Made by a program: the position numbers and the translations under genes. 24,215 nucleotides of DNA from CAZGKX01 sp964525945 (GTDB taxonomy: Bacteria > Pseudomonadota > Gammaproteobacteria > Legionellales > Legionellaceae), in NCBI GenBank assembly GCA_964525945.1, contig CAZGKX010000042.1:1-24215 (forward strand). Reading direction: 5' to 3'. Of this stretch, positions 14,881-23,109 are shown piece by piece. Within the stretch, counting starts at the first letter, position 1. Each line of letters starts with the position of its first letter. The notes under the pieces were generated by a model that had not been told where the DNA came from, searched no databases, and was given only the letters and a program-made list of their open reading frames with translations.

Positions 14881-16353
14881 TTAATTGACTAAATAACGCC
14901 CAGTAGAGCGAGTTAATTGGTGCAAACGTTCTATTAAAGCCTCGGCAAAGACCATGGTGGTTAACCGCCATTGCCAGTTACCTTGGCCGGTGCCAGGCAA
15001 GTTCATTCGAGCTTCGGATCCAAGCCCAAGCAGATCTTGCATAGGAACAATAGCCATTTGGGCATTTGATTCAAATGCCTGGCAGATAAGCGCCCAGTTA
15101 ATTTCATCGTGGTTTCCCTCCAGTCGAGATAATAATTGCGTCCGTTCACTGTCATTCAAGCTTTGATACCACCCGATAAGGGTGTTGTTATCATGGGTTC
15201 CCGTGTAAATCACCCGGTCTTCCGGGGGAGCGGAATCATCAGTCAACTCAAATTGTAGCACACGCATTCCAGGTATACACAATTGCTCCCGCAGTTGATC
15301 CACCTCTGGCGTTTTGGCCCCCAAATCTTCAGCGATAAAAGGAAGACAACCTATTTTTTGCTGCACAGCCAGCAATAAATCAAGGCCATCACTGGCCTGG
15401 TATTGCCCTTTTAATGCTGTGGTGGCCTGGGCAGGAATTTCATAGGTGCGAACAAACCCAATAAAATGATCCAGTCGTATTACATCAAAACGATTTAGCA
15501 GTGTCGTCACTCGTTCCAACCACCAGCCAAAATGCTGCTGCTTTAAGGCTTCCCAACAATACACAGGGACATTCCAAAGTTGGCCTGTTTTAGAAAAATA
15601 ATCGGGAGGCACCCCGGCAACGGTAATAGGCAGTCCTTGTTCGTTCAACTTAAAAAGAACTGGATGAGCCCACACATCCGCACTCTGATGCGAAACAAAC
15701 AGCGGAATATCGCCGATCAAGCGTACCTCATTTTGATGGCAATACCCCTTTAATTCGTCCCATTGCAAAGCAAACTGCCACTGAACAAATTGATAATATT
15801 TTATTTCATTCGCCAAATCTTGCTGGATATTCGCCAATGCATCCACTTGCCGTGTTCGCAATGCATCAGGCCAGGTTGTCCAATTGGCCGTTTTTTGTTG
15901 TTCACAAAGCACGGCGTACAAAGCATAATCCTGCAACCAATAACATTCTTTGGTTATAAAATCATCAAAAGCCGTTCCCCCCCCCTGGCAAGACTGTGCT
16001 TGGTAACGGGCGAATGCTTTTCTCAACAACGCCTCTTTCCAACGCCAAGCCACGGTATAATCTACCCGTTGCGCAGAGGCAGGCAGGGGCAAAAGATCAT
16101 TTTGAAGCAACAAACCTTGTTTCACCAATTGATCTGGGCTTATCAAGAGCGGATTTCCGGCAAAAGCGGCCGGACCATCGTAAGGAGAGTTCATCATACC
16201 GGTAGGACCTATCGGCAGCATTTGCCAATAAGTTTGCCCACTGCCCCGTAAAAAATCCACAAAAGCATAAGCTGCCGGCCCCAAATCACCGATGGGATAG
16301 TCGTTGGCAAGCGAAGTGATATGCAGTAACACACCTGAGGTCCGTATGCTCAT
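14881..16353 (-). CDS. malQ: 4-alpha-glucanotransferase MalQ (GH77)
   Basis: Amylomaltase that moves alpha-1,4-glucan segments between maltodextrins. The 490-residue protein begins SIRTSGVLLHITSL and has MLPIGPTG (45-52) and NSPYDGPAAFAGNP. The three GH77 catalytic acids are Asp295 in VIRLDHFIGF, Glu342 in FIAEDLG and Asp388 in TGTHDNN. The ATG at 16353 follows GGAGATGG, a fair Shine-Dalgarno. An open frame extends upstream through the N gap but has no homology. The length fits the short bacterial amylomaltase type rather than the roughly 690-residue E. coli form. No other glycogen or maltose genes are in view. It is convergent with trpR, seven bases apart. Confidence 0.95.
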   Translation of the reverse strand: MSIRTSGVLLHITSLANDYPIGDLGPAAYAFVDFLRGSGQTYWQMLPIGPTGMMNSPYDGPAAFAGNPLLISPDQLVKQGLLLQNDLLPLPASAQRVDYTVAWRWKEALLRKAFARYQAQSCQGGGTAFDDFITKECYWLQDYALYAVLCEQQKTANWTTWPDALRTRQVDALANIQQDLANEIKYYQFVQWQFALQWDELKGYCHQNEVRLIGDIPLFVSHQSADVWAHPVLFKLNEQGLPITVAGVPPDYFSKTGQLWNVPVYCWEALKQQHFGWWLERVTTLLNRFDVIRLDHFIGFVRTYEIPAQATTALKGQYQASDGLDLLLAVQQKIGCLPFIAEDLGAKTPEVDQLREQLCIPGMRVLQFELTDDSAPPEDRVIYTGTHDNNTLIGWYQSLNDSERTQLLSRLEGNHDEINWALICQAFESNAQMAIVPMQDLLGLGSEARMNLPGTGQGNWQWRLTTMVFAEALIERLHQLTRSTGRYLVN

Positions 16354-16364
16354 GTTCCATCTCC

Positions 16365-16374
16365 NNNNNNNNNN
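16365..16374. other. Assembly gap (10 N) upstream of malQ
   Basis: Ten unknown bases between the thioesterase gene and malQ. The true length is unknown, so any promoter or small gene here would be lost. Confidence 0.98.
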
Positions 16375-16408
16375 CTCCAAGTAACTCTTGTGCCCAACGT
16401 CCAAATCA

Positions 16409-16804
16409 TTAACCGGCGAACAAATGCCGAATAGCTTCAGGAAAAGGGACGGATTTATTTTGTTGATAATCCACCCAAACAATTTTACAGGTTCCTTGCG
16501 CCACCAACTGCTCATCCTGGTATAAATCATGATCGATGATCATGCTGGAGCGGCCCAAACTGTGCAAACTGCTGGTTAATGTTAATACAGCCGGGTAGAC
16601 AACCGGCTTGAGGTAGGTGCATGCAATATGTAACACCACAGGCCCTGTGGTTTGTCGCAAATCCAAACCAATGCTAGCCAACCATTCGATGCGCGCCTCT
16701 TGAAAATAATCAAAATAACGTGCGTTATTCACATGGCCGAGTGCATCCATATCACCCCAAACAATGGGAAATGTTTTGCTGTGTACTTTTATTTTTTGCG
16801 TCAT
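16409..16804 (-). CDS. Hot-dog fold acyl-CoA thioesterase, YbgC/FadM-like
   Basis: A 131-residue protein of the 4-hydroxybenzoyl-CoA thioesterase family. It has the active-site stretch WGDMDALGHVNNARYFDYFQ (16-35), with Asp20, His24 and Asn26 in the usual places, then the hot-dog beta strands IACTYLKPVVYPAVL and IVWVDYQQNKSVP. It would hydrolyse an acyl-CoA or acyl-ACP thioester in the cytoplasm; the substrate cannot be told. The ATG at 16804 overlaps the priA stop (ATGA), so it is translated from the same mRNA. An upstream in-frame ATG inside priA is rejected for that reason. It is not next to tol-pal genes, so the name ybgC is not justified. Confidence 0.85.
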   Translation of the reverse strand: MTQKIKVHSKTFPIVWGDMDALGHVNNARYFDYFQEARIEWLASIGLDLRQTTGPVVLHIACTYLKPVVYPAVLTLTSSLHSLGRSSMIIDHDLYQDEQLVAQGTCKIVWVDYQQNKSVPFPEAIRHLFAG

Positions 16805-18984
16805 GATAAATCCATGGGGTCCACGTCGACATTCCAACGTATGCCATTGCCTAATTTATTGATTGTTAACCAGTCACGCATCACCGTCAACGCTGCTTGC
16901 AATTTTTTACGTGAAGACGCTTTAATCAACAATTGCAAACGATGCTGCCCCGCTTTGCGAGCCAGGGGCGCCGGAGCAGGCCCCATCACTGTCACAGGCA
17001 ACGGCTGCAGCATGGCTTTAATAGCGTGCAAAAAATCCAGTAATTTTGCCTGCTTGTTCCCTTGCACCCTAATCATGGCTAAAAAATGATAGGGGGGTAA
17101 GTCAGCTTGTTGGCGTAGGTTCAGCAGCGCCTGGGCAAAAGGCTCATACCCCTCTTGAACCAATAAATTCAGTAAAGGATGCTGCGGTAAATGGGTTTGC
17201 ACAAGCACTTGCCCTGCATATTGAGCACGCCCTGCGCGCCCCGCCACTTGGGTCAGCAGTTGCCCCAAACGCTCAATGGCGCGAAAATCTTGATTGTAAA
17301 AACCATTGTCTGCATCCAGCACCACCACCAACGTTAGGCGTGGAAAATGGTGACCTTTGGCCAACATTTGCGTTCCAACAATCAGCTGGACCTCACCTTC
17401 ATGAATACGCTGCAAACATGCATGCAAGGCGTGTTTTCTTTGCACCTCATCCCGATCAACCCGCACCGCCGCAATATGCGGAAATTGTGCCGATAAATAA
17501 TCATACACACGTTGCGTGCCCGTACCGATGGGCAATAATTCGCGGCTTTTACAGCTCGGGCATTGACCAATGACGGCTTGATTTAAACCACAGTGATGAC
17601 AAATAAGGCGATTGTTTTTACGGTGTAAGGTCAAATGGGTGTCACAGGCCCGACAGTCAGCCATCCACCCGCATTGGTGACACAACAGCACGGGCGCAAA
17701 GCCACGGCGATTAATAAAAACCAGGACTTGATTTTGTTGTTTTAAATGTTCGGAAATGAGCAACAACGTCGGATGAGCTATACCATGTTGCATAGGTTGG
17801 CCACGCACATCGATCAATTGATAATGCAAGGGGGTCACGCTCAAAGCCCGTTGATCGAGGCGTAATAAAATATATTTGTTGTTTTTGCAATTGTACAAAC
17901 TTTCTAAACTGGGTGTCGCTGAACCCAAAACGATGGGGATGTTGTTGCGATGTGCCCGCATCAGCGCCGTGTCTCGGGCTGAATAACGCACCCCCTCCAT
18001 TTGTTTTAAAGACGCGTCATGCTCTTCATCAATAACAATCAACCCTAGCTTGGGCATGGGCGTAAACACCGCTGTACGGGTGCCAATGACCAATTGCACT
18101 TCATTGTCGTTGGCCAATTGCCAGGCTTGTTGCCGCTCACTGTCATTTAAGTGGGAATGAATCACCGCAATGGGTTGGTTAAAACGAGCCGTAAACCGCG
18201 CCAATAATTGCGGGGTTAAACCAATTTCAGGCACCAAAACAAGCACTTGCTTGCCCAATGCCAAAACTTTGGCAATGACCTGCAAATAAACCTCTGTTTT
18301 TCCACTACCGGTGATCCCTTGCAATAAAAAGCCATGGTATTCGCTTAACGAAAGCGATATCTGTTCTACGGCTTGCGCTTGCTCCTCATTTAAAACCAAT
18401 GGTTCGCTGTTCAGCACCGATGGGACTATTGGATACTCAATGTGGCTGGTACAGACCAAAATTTTCTCATCCAGTAACGCTTGCACTTGGGTGGTCGTAA
18501 AACCAGCTTGCGTTATTGTTCTTTTGGGGACGGGCGTAATTTGCTGCACCATAAAATCAATCAAAGCATGGCGACGATGGGCGTGTTGCGCCACTTGGCG
18601 ATGTGCCTCCTCATCCGTGGTCAGCAATGCATAGCAATCACAACGCGATAAGCGGCATGGTTCGCCTTCCCGGTATTTTTTCGGCAAAACCAACGGTAGA
18701 ACCTCTGACAACGGCGATTGATAATATTCCCCCACCCATTGGCATAGCCACAATAATTCGTCGCTTAATAACGCTGTTTCATCAATCACCGCCGCAATTG
18801 TTTTCAGGGCAAGAGGCATCTCATTGCCAGGTGCGTAGCCAACGACGACACCCAATTTGGTTTTTTGACGAAAAGGGACGTAAACTCGAGCACCCACCGC
18901 AGGCAAAACGCCACCGCTGTAATAATCAAAATGATCGCGGTTACTGTGCGGAACGCATACTTTGCATACAAGAGGAGCGCTCAT
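16801..18984 (-). CDS. priA: Primosomal replication-restart helicase PriA
   Basis: Superfamily 2 DNA helicase that reloads the replisome at stalled forks. The 727 residues are close to the 732 of E. coli PriA. It contains an N-terminal 3'-end-binding domain, Walker A GITGSGKT (223-230), VPEIGLTPQL (251-260), Walker B IDEEH (318-322) and GSATPSLES (354-362). A zinc-binding region has eight cysteines (435, 438, 444, 447, 462, 465, 475, 478). Then come GTQMLAKGHHFPRL and QVAGRAGRA. The ATG directly follows the stop of the PTPS-like gene with no spacer, and its own stop overlaps the thioesterase start. Confidence 0.97.
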   Translation of the reverse strand: MSAPLVCKVCVPHSNRDHFDYYSGGVLPAVGARVYVPFRQKTKLGVVVGYAPGNEMPLALKTIAAVIDETALLSDELLWLCQWVGEYYQSPLSEVLPLVLPKKYREGEPCRLSRCDCYALLTTDEEAHRQVAQHAHRRHALIDFMVQQITPVPKRTITQAGFTTTQVQALLDEKILVCTSHIEYPIVPSVLNSEPLVLNEEQAQAVEQISLSLSEYHGFLLQGITGSGKTEVYLQVIAKVLALGKQVLVLVPEIGLTPQLLARFTARFNQPIAVIHSHLNDSERQQAWQLANDNEVQLVIGTRTAVFTPMPKLGLIVIDEEHDASLKQMEGVRYSARDTALMRAHRNNIPIVLGSATPSLESLYNCKNNKYILLRLDQRALSVTPLHYQLIDVRGQPMQHGIAHPTLLLISEHLKQQNQVLVFINRRGFAPVLLCHQCGWMADCRACDTHLTLHRKNNRLICHHCGLNQAVIGQCPSCKSRELLPIGTGTQRVYDYLSAQFPHIAAVRVDRDEVQRKHALHACLQRIHEGEVQLIVGTQMLAKGHHFPRLTLVVVLDADNGFYNQDFRAIERLGQLLTQVAGRAGRAQYAGQVLVQTHLPQHPLLNLLVQEGYEPFAQALLNLRQQADLPPYHFLAMIRVQGNKQAKLLDFLHAIKAMLQPLPVTVMGPAPAPLARKAGQHRLQLLIKASSRKKLQAALTVMRDWLTINKLGNGIRWNVDVDPMDLS

Positions 18985-19479
18985 TCAACCACGTTGCCAG
19001 GTATGACTTGCCGACTGCCCAGGTGCCGAGAAAATTTTCACCACAATTTGTTCAATACGATGGTGCGCTAATTGTTGCTCATCTTTAATGAGTTCATTCA
19101 CAAACCACCGCGACAACTCCTCCACCGTAATGTTGGTTAAAGGCATCAGCGTGACATCTTCCTTAAGAAAAGGGATTTTTTTATGGTTAAAGGTAAAATA
19201 ATAATACTCTTCATCGTCGGCGTACTCTAAAAAAGGTGAAAATTGCGGCATTAAAAACGTCTGATTCAATTGCCGGCACAACAAATGGATACGCTCCTTG
19301 TAATACCGATAATCAAACGTCATGCCATTTTCTTCAATCCATGTGCTCAATGCTAAATAAACACCGTACATATGACCATGCAAGGGTTCACGTTCCGTCG
19401 CAGAAAAAATGGTGGTGTGACCCGCAGAAAATTTCATCGACTCTTTTTGCAATTCCACCGTTGTATAATATTTCTTCAT
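18985..19479 (-). CDS. Divergent 6-pyruvoyltetrahydropterin synthase/QueD-fold protein
   Basis: The 164-residue protein belongs to COG0720. Zinc ligands are His21 (KFSAGH) and His34 and His36 (EPLHGHMYG). QueD has Cys in a CxxxHGH motif; here the sequence is E31-P-L-HGH, the ExxHGH form described for PTPS-III proteins that replace dihydroneopterin aldolase FolB in folate synthesis. By eye alignment, other usual residues are changed. The Asp-His dyad (LDHxYLN) reads L71-N-Q-T-F-L. The pterin-anchoring Glu near the C-terminus (VxVxETP) is Ser in VKIFSAPG. An insertion of about 30 residues sits near 80-112. The fold is well supported and the reaction is open. It is coupled to the methyltransferase gene by ATGA, and priA starts right after its stop. 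Confidence 0.75.
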   Translation of the reverse strand: MKKYYTTVELQKESMKFSAGHTTIFSATEREPLHGHMYGVYLALSTWIEENGMTFDYRYYKERIHLLCRQLNQTFLMPQFSPFLEYADDEEYYYFTFNHKKIPFLKEDVTLMPLTNITVEELSRWFVNELIKDEQQLAHHRIEQIVVKIFSAPGQSASHTWQRG

Positions 19480-20588
19480 AAGCTCACTCGTTTATCATTC
19501 AGTAGAAACCCCGTTAAGGTTAAATCCAGGTTTTTTGTCAACGCCATTACTTTGAACAACTCACCCATTTCATGGGGTTGCAACAATTGTTTCACCACTT
19601 GTTGTTGCTGCACGCGCTCGTGCTCATCAATAATGTCCGCCAGTAACGTCAATAAACCATTGGCCAACAAAAATGAAGCTTGGTTGGTGTAACCTGCGAC
19701 CTGAAAACCCGCCGTAAAAGCTGCTTCTGCAACATGCGTAAAATCAACATGCGCGGTAATGTCTTGCTCACCCACATGCAACAATGGATTAGGATGGGCG
19801 CGATGGCGATAGTGGCACATCAAAGTTCCTTGCTTGCGATCGGGATGGTAATATTCATGACGTGGAAAACCATAGTCTATCACCAACATCAACCCCGACT
19901 GTAGCATGGCATTGCATTGCACAAACCAGTCATTCAAAAACAAATTTGCCTCGGACAGATAGGGAATTAAGTCAGGAGACAAGGCGGCGTTGACGTGCGA
20001 ACGCAAGCGCGTATTTTTGCAGGGTTTAAAGACCTCCTGCAAGTCATTATGGGGCGTTAACTCAATATAACTTTCCAATAAATCTGCATCGGTTTGCATA
20101 AAGCGATGGACAGGCATGGCGTCCAATACTTCATTGGCAATCACCACCCCATTAAAAGCCACGTCCGGCCATGCCGACAACCAGCGCACTTTGCTCGCCA
20201 AGTGAGGAATGCGCTGTTGTATGAGTTCAGCCTGGCATTGTTTGAGGTGGTTGCTCACTTCTAGAATCAAATACTCTTCTGGCAAACAAGCTAACTTTTC
20301 CAGCTGTTGCAATAAATCAACACACAAACGCCCTGTTCCTGCGCCGAACTCCAACAATTTGGGTGCTGACAACGTTTGCAGTACTTGTTGGCATTGGTGT
20401 GCTAACGTTTGGCCAAACAACGGGGATAATTCCGGCGCTGTGACGAAATCGCCTTGGCTACCCAATTTCGGTAAACCCGCACTATAATAACCTAGATTTG
20501 GTGTGTACAGAGCAAGTTGCGTGTAATCGGCAAAGGTTATTGCACCATGATGCGCAATTTCGGCATGAATACGCTCGATTAGATTCAT
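19476..20588 (-). CDS. SAM-dependent methyltransferase, MidA/NDUFAF7 family
   Basis: A 370-residue protein of the family that includes the mitochondrial complex I assembly factor NDUFAF7 (arginine methyltransferase). Visible are ITFADYTQLALYTPNLGYY at the N-terminus, GDFVTAPELSPLFG (46-59), SAM-binding motif I LLEFGAGTGRL (78-88), and VIANEVLDAMPVHRF. The natural substrate in bacteria is not established. The ATG at 20588 was chosen; a TTG two codons upstream is also possible, and neither has a clear Shine-Dalgarno. It is head to head with the pteridine reductase gene, 36 bases apart, and heads the minus-strand gene run. Confidence 0.88.
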   Translation of the reverse strand: MNLIERIHAEIAHHGAITFADYTQLALYTPNLGYYSAGLPKLGSQGDFVTAPELSPLFGQTLAHQCQQVLQTLSAPKLLEFGAGTGRLCVDLLQQLEKLACLPEEYLILEVSNHLKQCQAELIQQRIPHLASKVRWLSAWPDVAFNGVVIANEVLDAMPVHRFMQTDADLLESYIELTPHNDLQEVFKPCKNTRLRSHVNAALSPDLIPYLSEANLFLNDWFVQCNAMLQSGLMLVIDYGFPRHEYYHPDRKQGTLMCHYRHRAHPNPLLHVGEQDITAHVDFTHVAEAAFTAGFQVAGYTNQASFLLANGLLTLLADIIDEHERVQQQQVVKQLLQPHEMGELFKVMALTKNLDLTLTGFLLNDKRVSL

Positions 20589-20624
20589 AAACAATCAACT
20601 TAATATAAAAACGAGGAACATACC

Positions 20625-21362
20625 TTGAATCGGGATAACAAACAAGATGCACGCGTGGCTTTAATTACAGGTGCGGGGCGACGTATTGGTGCGGCCATTG
20701 CCAAACACTTGCACCAAGCGGGCTTTCGAATCTTCATCCATTGCCACCACTCTCATGAAGAAGCCCAAGCGTTGGCCTCTCATTTAAACCAACAACGCCC
20801 AGAGAGCGCTTGTGTTCATGCCAAAGATTTAGGTGCAGCCGATTGTTCATTGTCCATGATAGCAGCGGTGATGCAGTGGGCTGGGCGTTTGGATGTATTG
20901 GTGAATAACGCGTCTCTTTTTGCCAAAGATGATAACGCCAATTGGGAAAAAATGTTTGCCATCAATGTACACGTTCCCTATCAATTAAGCCATACAGCCC
21001 GCCCTCATCTCGAACGCAGCGGCGGCGTTATTATCAATATTACCGATATTCATGCCGAAAGACCGCTGAAAGAGTATTCCATTTATTGCCAGTCAAAAGC
21101 GGCATTGGCCATGCAAACCAAAGCCTTGGCCAGTGATTTTGCGCCACGAATCCGCGTGAATTCCATAGCTCCTGGCGCCATTGCTTGGCCAGAACATCAA
21201 AATGCCTTGCCCCTTAAAATCCAACAAGAAATTATTGAAAAATCGTTATTAAAACAACATGGCCAAGCCCTTTATGTGGCACAAGCAGCTTTGGCATTGA
21301 TTGAAAATCCATTTATTACCGGTCAAACACTTGCGGTGGATGGTGGGCGCTCCGTTCGATAA
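20625..21362 (+). CDS. folM: Pteridine reductase, FolM/PTR1-type short-chain dehydrogenase
   Basis: NADPH-dependent reductase of dihydrofolate or dihydromonapterin type. The 245-residue protein has the TGxxxRxG nucleotide motif TGAGRRIG (15-22), seen in FolM and PTR1 instead of the TGxxxGxG of most short-chain dehydrogenases. It also has NNASLF (94-99), Asp141 where classical members have the catalytic Ser (as in PTR1), Tyr154 and Lys158 in YCQSK, and APGAIAWPE. The TTG at 20625 is the likely start: GAGG (20613-20616) lies at a suitable distance and no ATG precedes the Rossmann motif. It is divergent from the MidA-like gene and close to the PTPS-like gene, suggesting a pterin locus. Confidence 0.82.
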   Translation: MNRDNKQDARVALITGAGRRIGAAIAKHLHQAGFRIFIHCHHSHEEAQALASHLNQQRPESACVHAKDLGAADCSLSMIAAVMQWAGRLDVLVNNASLFAKDDNANWEKMFAINVHVPYQLSHTARPHLERSGGVIINITDIHAERPLKEYSIYCQSKAALAMQTKALASDFAPRIRVNSIAPGAIAWPEHQNALPLKIQQEIIEKSLLKQHGQALYVAQAALALIENPFITGQTLAVDGGRSVR

Positions 21363-21442
21363 GATCGGTGTTGCGACCGGCAAACTTGATCAATCATAAA
21401 GTGTAGCCTACCTTTAATACAGGGCAATGTTAAGGACCATCA

Positions 21443-22093
21443 ATGCCAGAAATTATCGCCTCATCAGGCCATCATTCCAGCACCCATAAGCATCTTAACA
21501 ATGATTTCAATGTTATTGTCGGTTGCGTCATGGCCATATTTGCTGCTATCGCCGCAATCACCATTGTTATCGGCACTAAATCCGCTAATTTTTGGCTGCA
21601 CACTTCACAAAACGCCGAAGGTTTATACAGCTGGTATCAAGCCAAAAGCATTAAAGAAACACTGGAAACGGGTGAACGAAATTTATTAAAGTCGTTGCAA
21701 AAAAGCCTAACGCTCGATGCCCAACAGCAGCATCTGCTTATTCTTTACATCTCCGAACTTGATAAAAACATTGCCCGGCTGCAGCAAGAAAAAAAAGAAA
21801 TATTAAAAGGTTCCCATGCTTCTGAAAAACCTTTACAGGAGGATATTTATGGCAGAGTAGGCGCCCTAAAAGGAGCAACGCAATGGGAATTAGAGTCAAA
21901 AAAATACCAAAAAGCATCCGATACACTTGATTATGCCAGTATTTTTTTACATTTTAGTTTGGTGTTAGGTGCGATTAGTTTGATCGTCAATATAAAAATT
22001 CCACGCTATTTATTTTTTTTCGGGATGATTATATTGGGATTTTATGGCAGTTATTATGCGTGGGCGGGTTATCAAATTTTAAAGTGTGTATAA
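21443..22093 (+). CDS. DUF4337-like membrane protein
   Basis: The 216-residue protein has a soluble N-terminus rich in His and Ser (1-20) and a membrane helix at about 22-44. The segment LYSWYQAKSIKETLETGERN (61-80) resembles the conserved WxxYQAKSIK part of DUF4337. A charged, probably coiled-coil stretch follows (102-122), then helices at about 166-184 and 188-210. Function is unknown. A good Shine-Dalgarno, AAGGA (21432-21436), precedes the ATG. The last 65 bases overlap the end of the convergent dihydrouridine synthase gene, in the membrane-helix codons. The family name is from memory of the motif. Confidence 0.7.
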   Translation: MPEIIASSGHHSSTHKHLNNDFNVIVGCVMAIFAAIAAITIVIGTKSANFWLHTSQNAEGLYSWYQAKSIKETLETGERNLLKSLQKSLTLDAQQQHLLILYISELDKNIARLQQEKKEILKGSHASEKPLQEDIYGRVGALKGATQWELESKKYQKASDTLDYASIFLHFSLVLGAISLIVNIKIPRYLFFFGMIILGFYGSYYAWAGYQILKCV

Positions 22094-23024
22094 ACGTCTC
22101 AACCTCATACAAAGACGTTAAGCTGTAAAAAACAGCCAACTGCTCACCCTGTAAGAACCGAAAATAATAACGAACCAAACGTTTGCTTTGCAAAATAGCT
22201 TGCTGCTCATTTTCTAACGCGGTTAAACCCTGCAAATGCTCAATAAATGCACCCACTCGTTGTGGCAAGGTTGCATCATCCGCGCCAATCCCGGCTAATA
22301 ATTGCCGATAAAGCCAGGGCTGTCCACTGCCAGCACGCGCAATCATAAAACCATCGCAACCCGTTGCCACCATATGGCTTAAGGATTGCCCATCAGCAAT
22401 GTCACCATTGGCAATGACCGGAATATTGACAGCTTGTTTGATGGCCGCTATCGCTACGGCATCACAAGGCACAGAGTAATCATCTGTCCAATGACGGCCA
22501 TGCACAATCAAAGCATCAACACCCGCTTGCTCGAGTTGTTCTGCAAGCATGAGATCGCGCTCATCACGTTGCAAACGTATTTTAACCGTTAATGGAATAC
22601 GTAATTTTGCACGCACAGCAACAACCACATCCATCAGTCGAGGGATCTCGTCCAACAACGCACTGCCGGCACCTTTTTTACGAATTTTGGCTTTGGGGCA
22701 ACCACAATTTAAATCAATTAAATCAGCGCCCAGGTCTTGTAAACGGCTTGCTGCAGCCGCCATAACATTCGGATCGCGCCCAGCAATTTGATAACATAAC
22801 GTTGTTTCTGCTGGCGCACGCAACAAATAACGGGAATTGGAGGCGTGCTTGTGCACCACATCATGGGCAGAAATCATTTCCGACACGCAATAAGCTGGGG
22901 GTGTATAGTGGTAAAATAAAGTCCGAAAAGGCGCACAACTGAACCCCGCCAAAGGCCCTTGCACAAGACGGTGAGGAAACTGCAAGTTGCCAATGTTAAA
23001 CGGGGTGTTTACAAAATCGTGCAT
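22029..23024 (-). CDS. tRNA-dihydrouridine synthase (Dus family)
   Basis: FMN enzyme that reduces uridines in the tRNA D-loop or variable region using NADPH. The 331-residue protein has PLAGFSCAPFR (24-34), CYQIAGRDP, the catalytic Cys109 in DLNCGCPKAKIRKKGAG (104-120), VKIRLQRDE, LIVHGRHW, VIANGDIADG and FMIARAGSGQPWLYRQL. Which Dus paralogue (A, B or C) it is cannot be settled from motifs; the sequence looks closer to DusB. The last 20 or so codons overlap the convergent DUF4337-like gene and encode a non-conserved tail. Confidence 0.9.
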   Translation of the reverse strand: MHDFVNTPFNIGNLQFPHRLVQGPLAGFSCAPFRTLFYHYTPPAYCVSEMISAHDVVHKHASNSRYLLRAPAETTLCYQIAGRDPNVMAAAASRLQDLGADLIDLNCGCPKAKIRKKGAGSALLDEIPRLMDVVVAVRAKLRIPLTVKIRLQRDERDLMLAEQLEQAGVDALIVHGRHWTDDYSVPCDAVAIAAIKQAVNIPVIANGDIADGQSLSHMVATGCDGFMIARAGSGQPWLYRQLLAGIGADDATLPQRVGAFIEHLQGLTALENEQQAILQSKRLVRYYFRFLQGEQLAVFYSLTSLYEVETFIHTLKFDNPPTHNNCHKIPI

Positions 23025-23038
23025 AAAGAACGGTTCTC

Positions 23039-23098
23039 AAAAATAACCAAGCCGCGCCGTAAGAAAACGGAAAATTTCTCGCCGGTAACGGCTCGGTT
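23039..23098 (-). terminator. Probable terminator after the LpoA-like gene
   Basis: Read on the minus strand, AACCGAGCCG (23098-23089) pairs with CGGCTTGGTT (23054-23045), nine Watson-Crick pairs and one G-T. It is followed by ATTTTT (23044-23039). The loop between the arms is long (34 bases), with some internal pairing possible. It lies between the lipoprotein gene and the dus gene. Confidence 0.45.
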
Positions 23099-23109
23099 GT
23101 TTCAGTGAT

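Noticed and set aside
16354..16530. N-terminal extension of malQ through the N gap
   Set aside because: The extra codons have no GH77 similarity, cross unknown bases, and overlap the end of the thioesterase gene. The ATG at 16353 gives the normal MalQ N-terminus.
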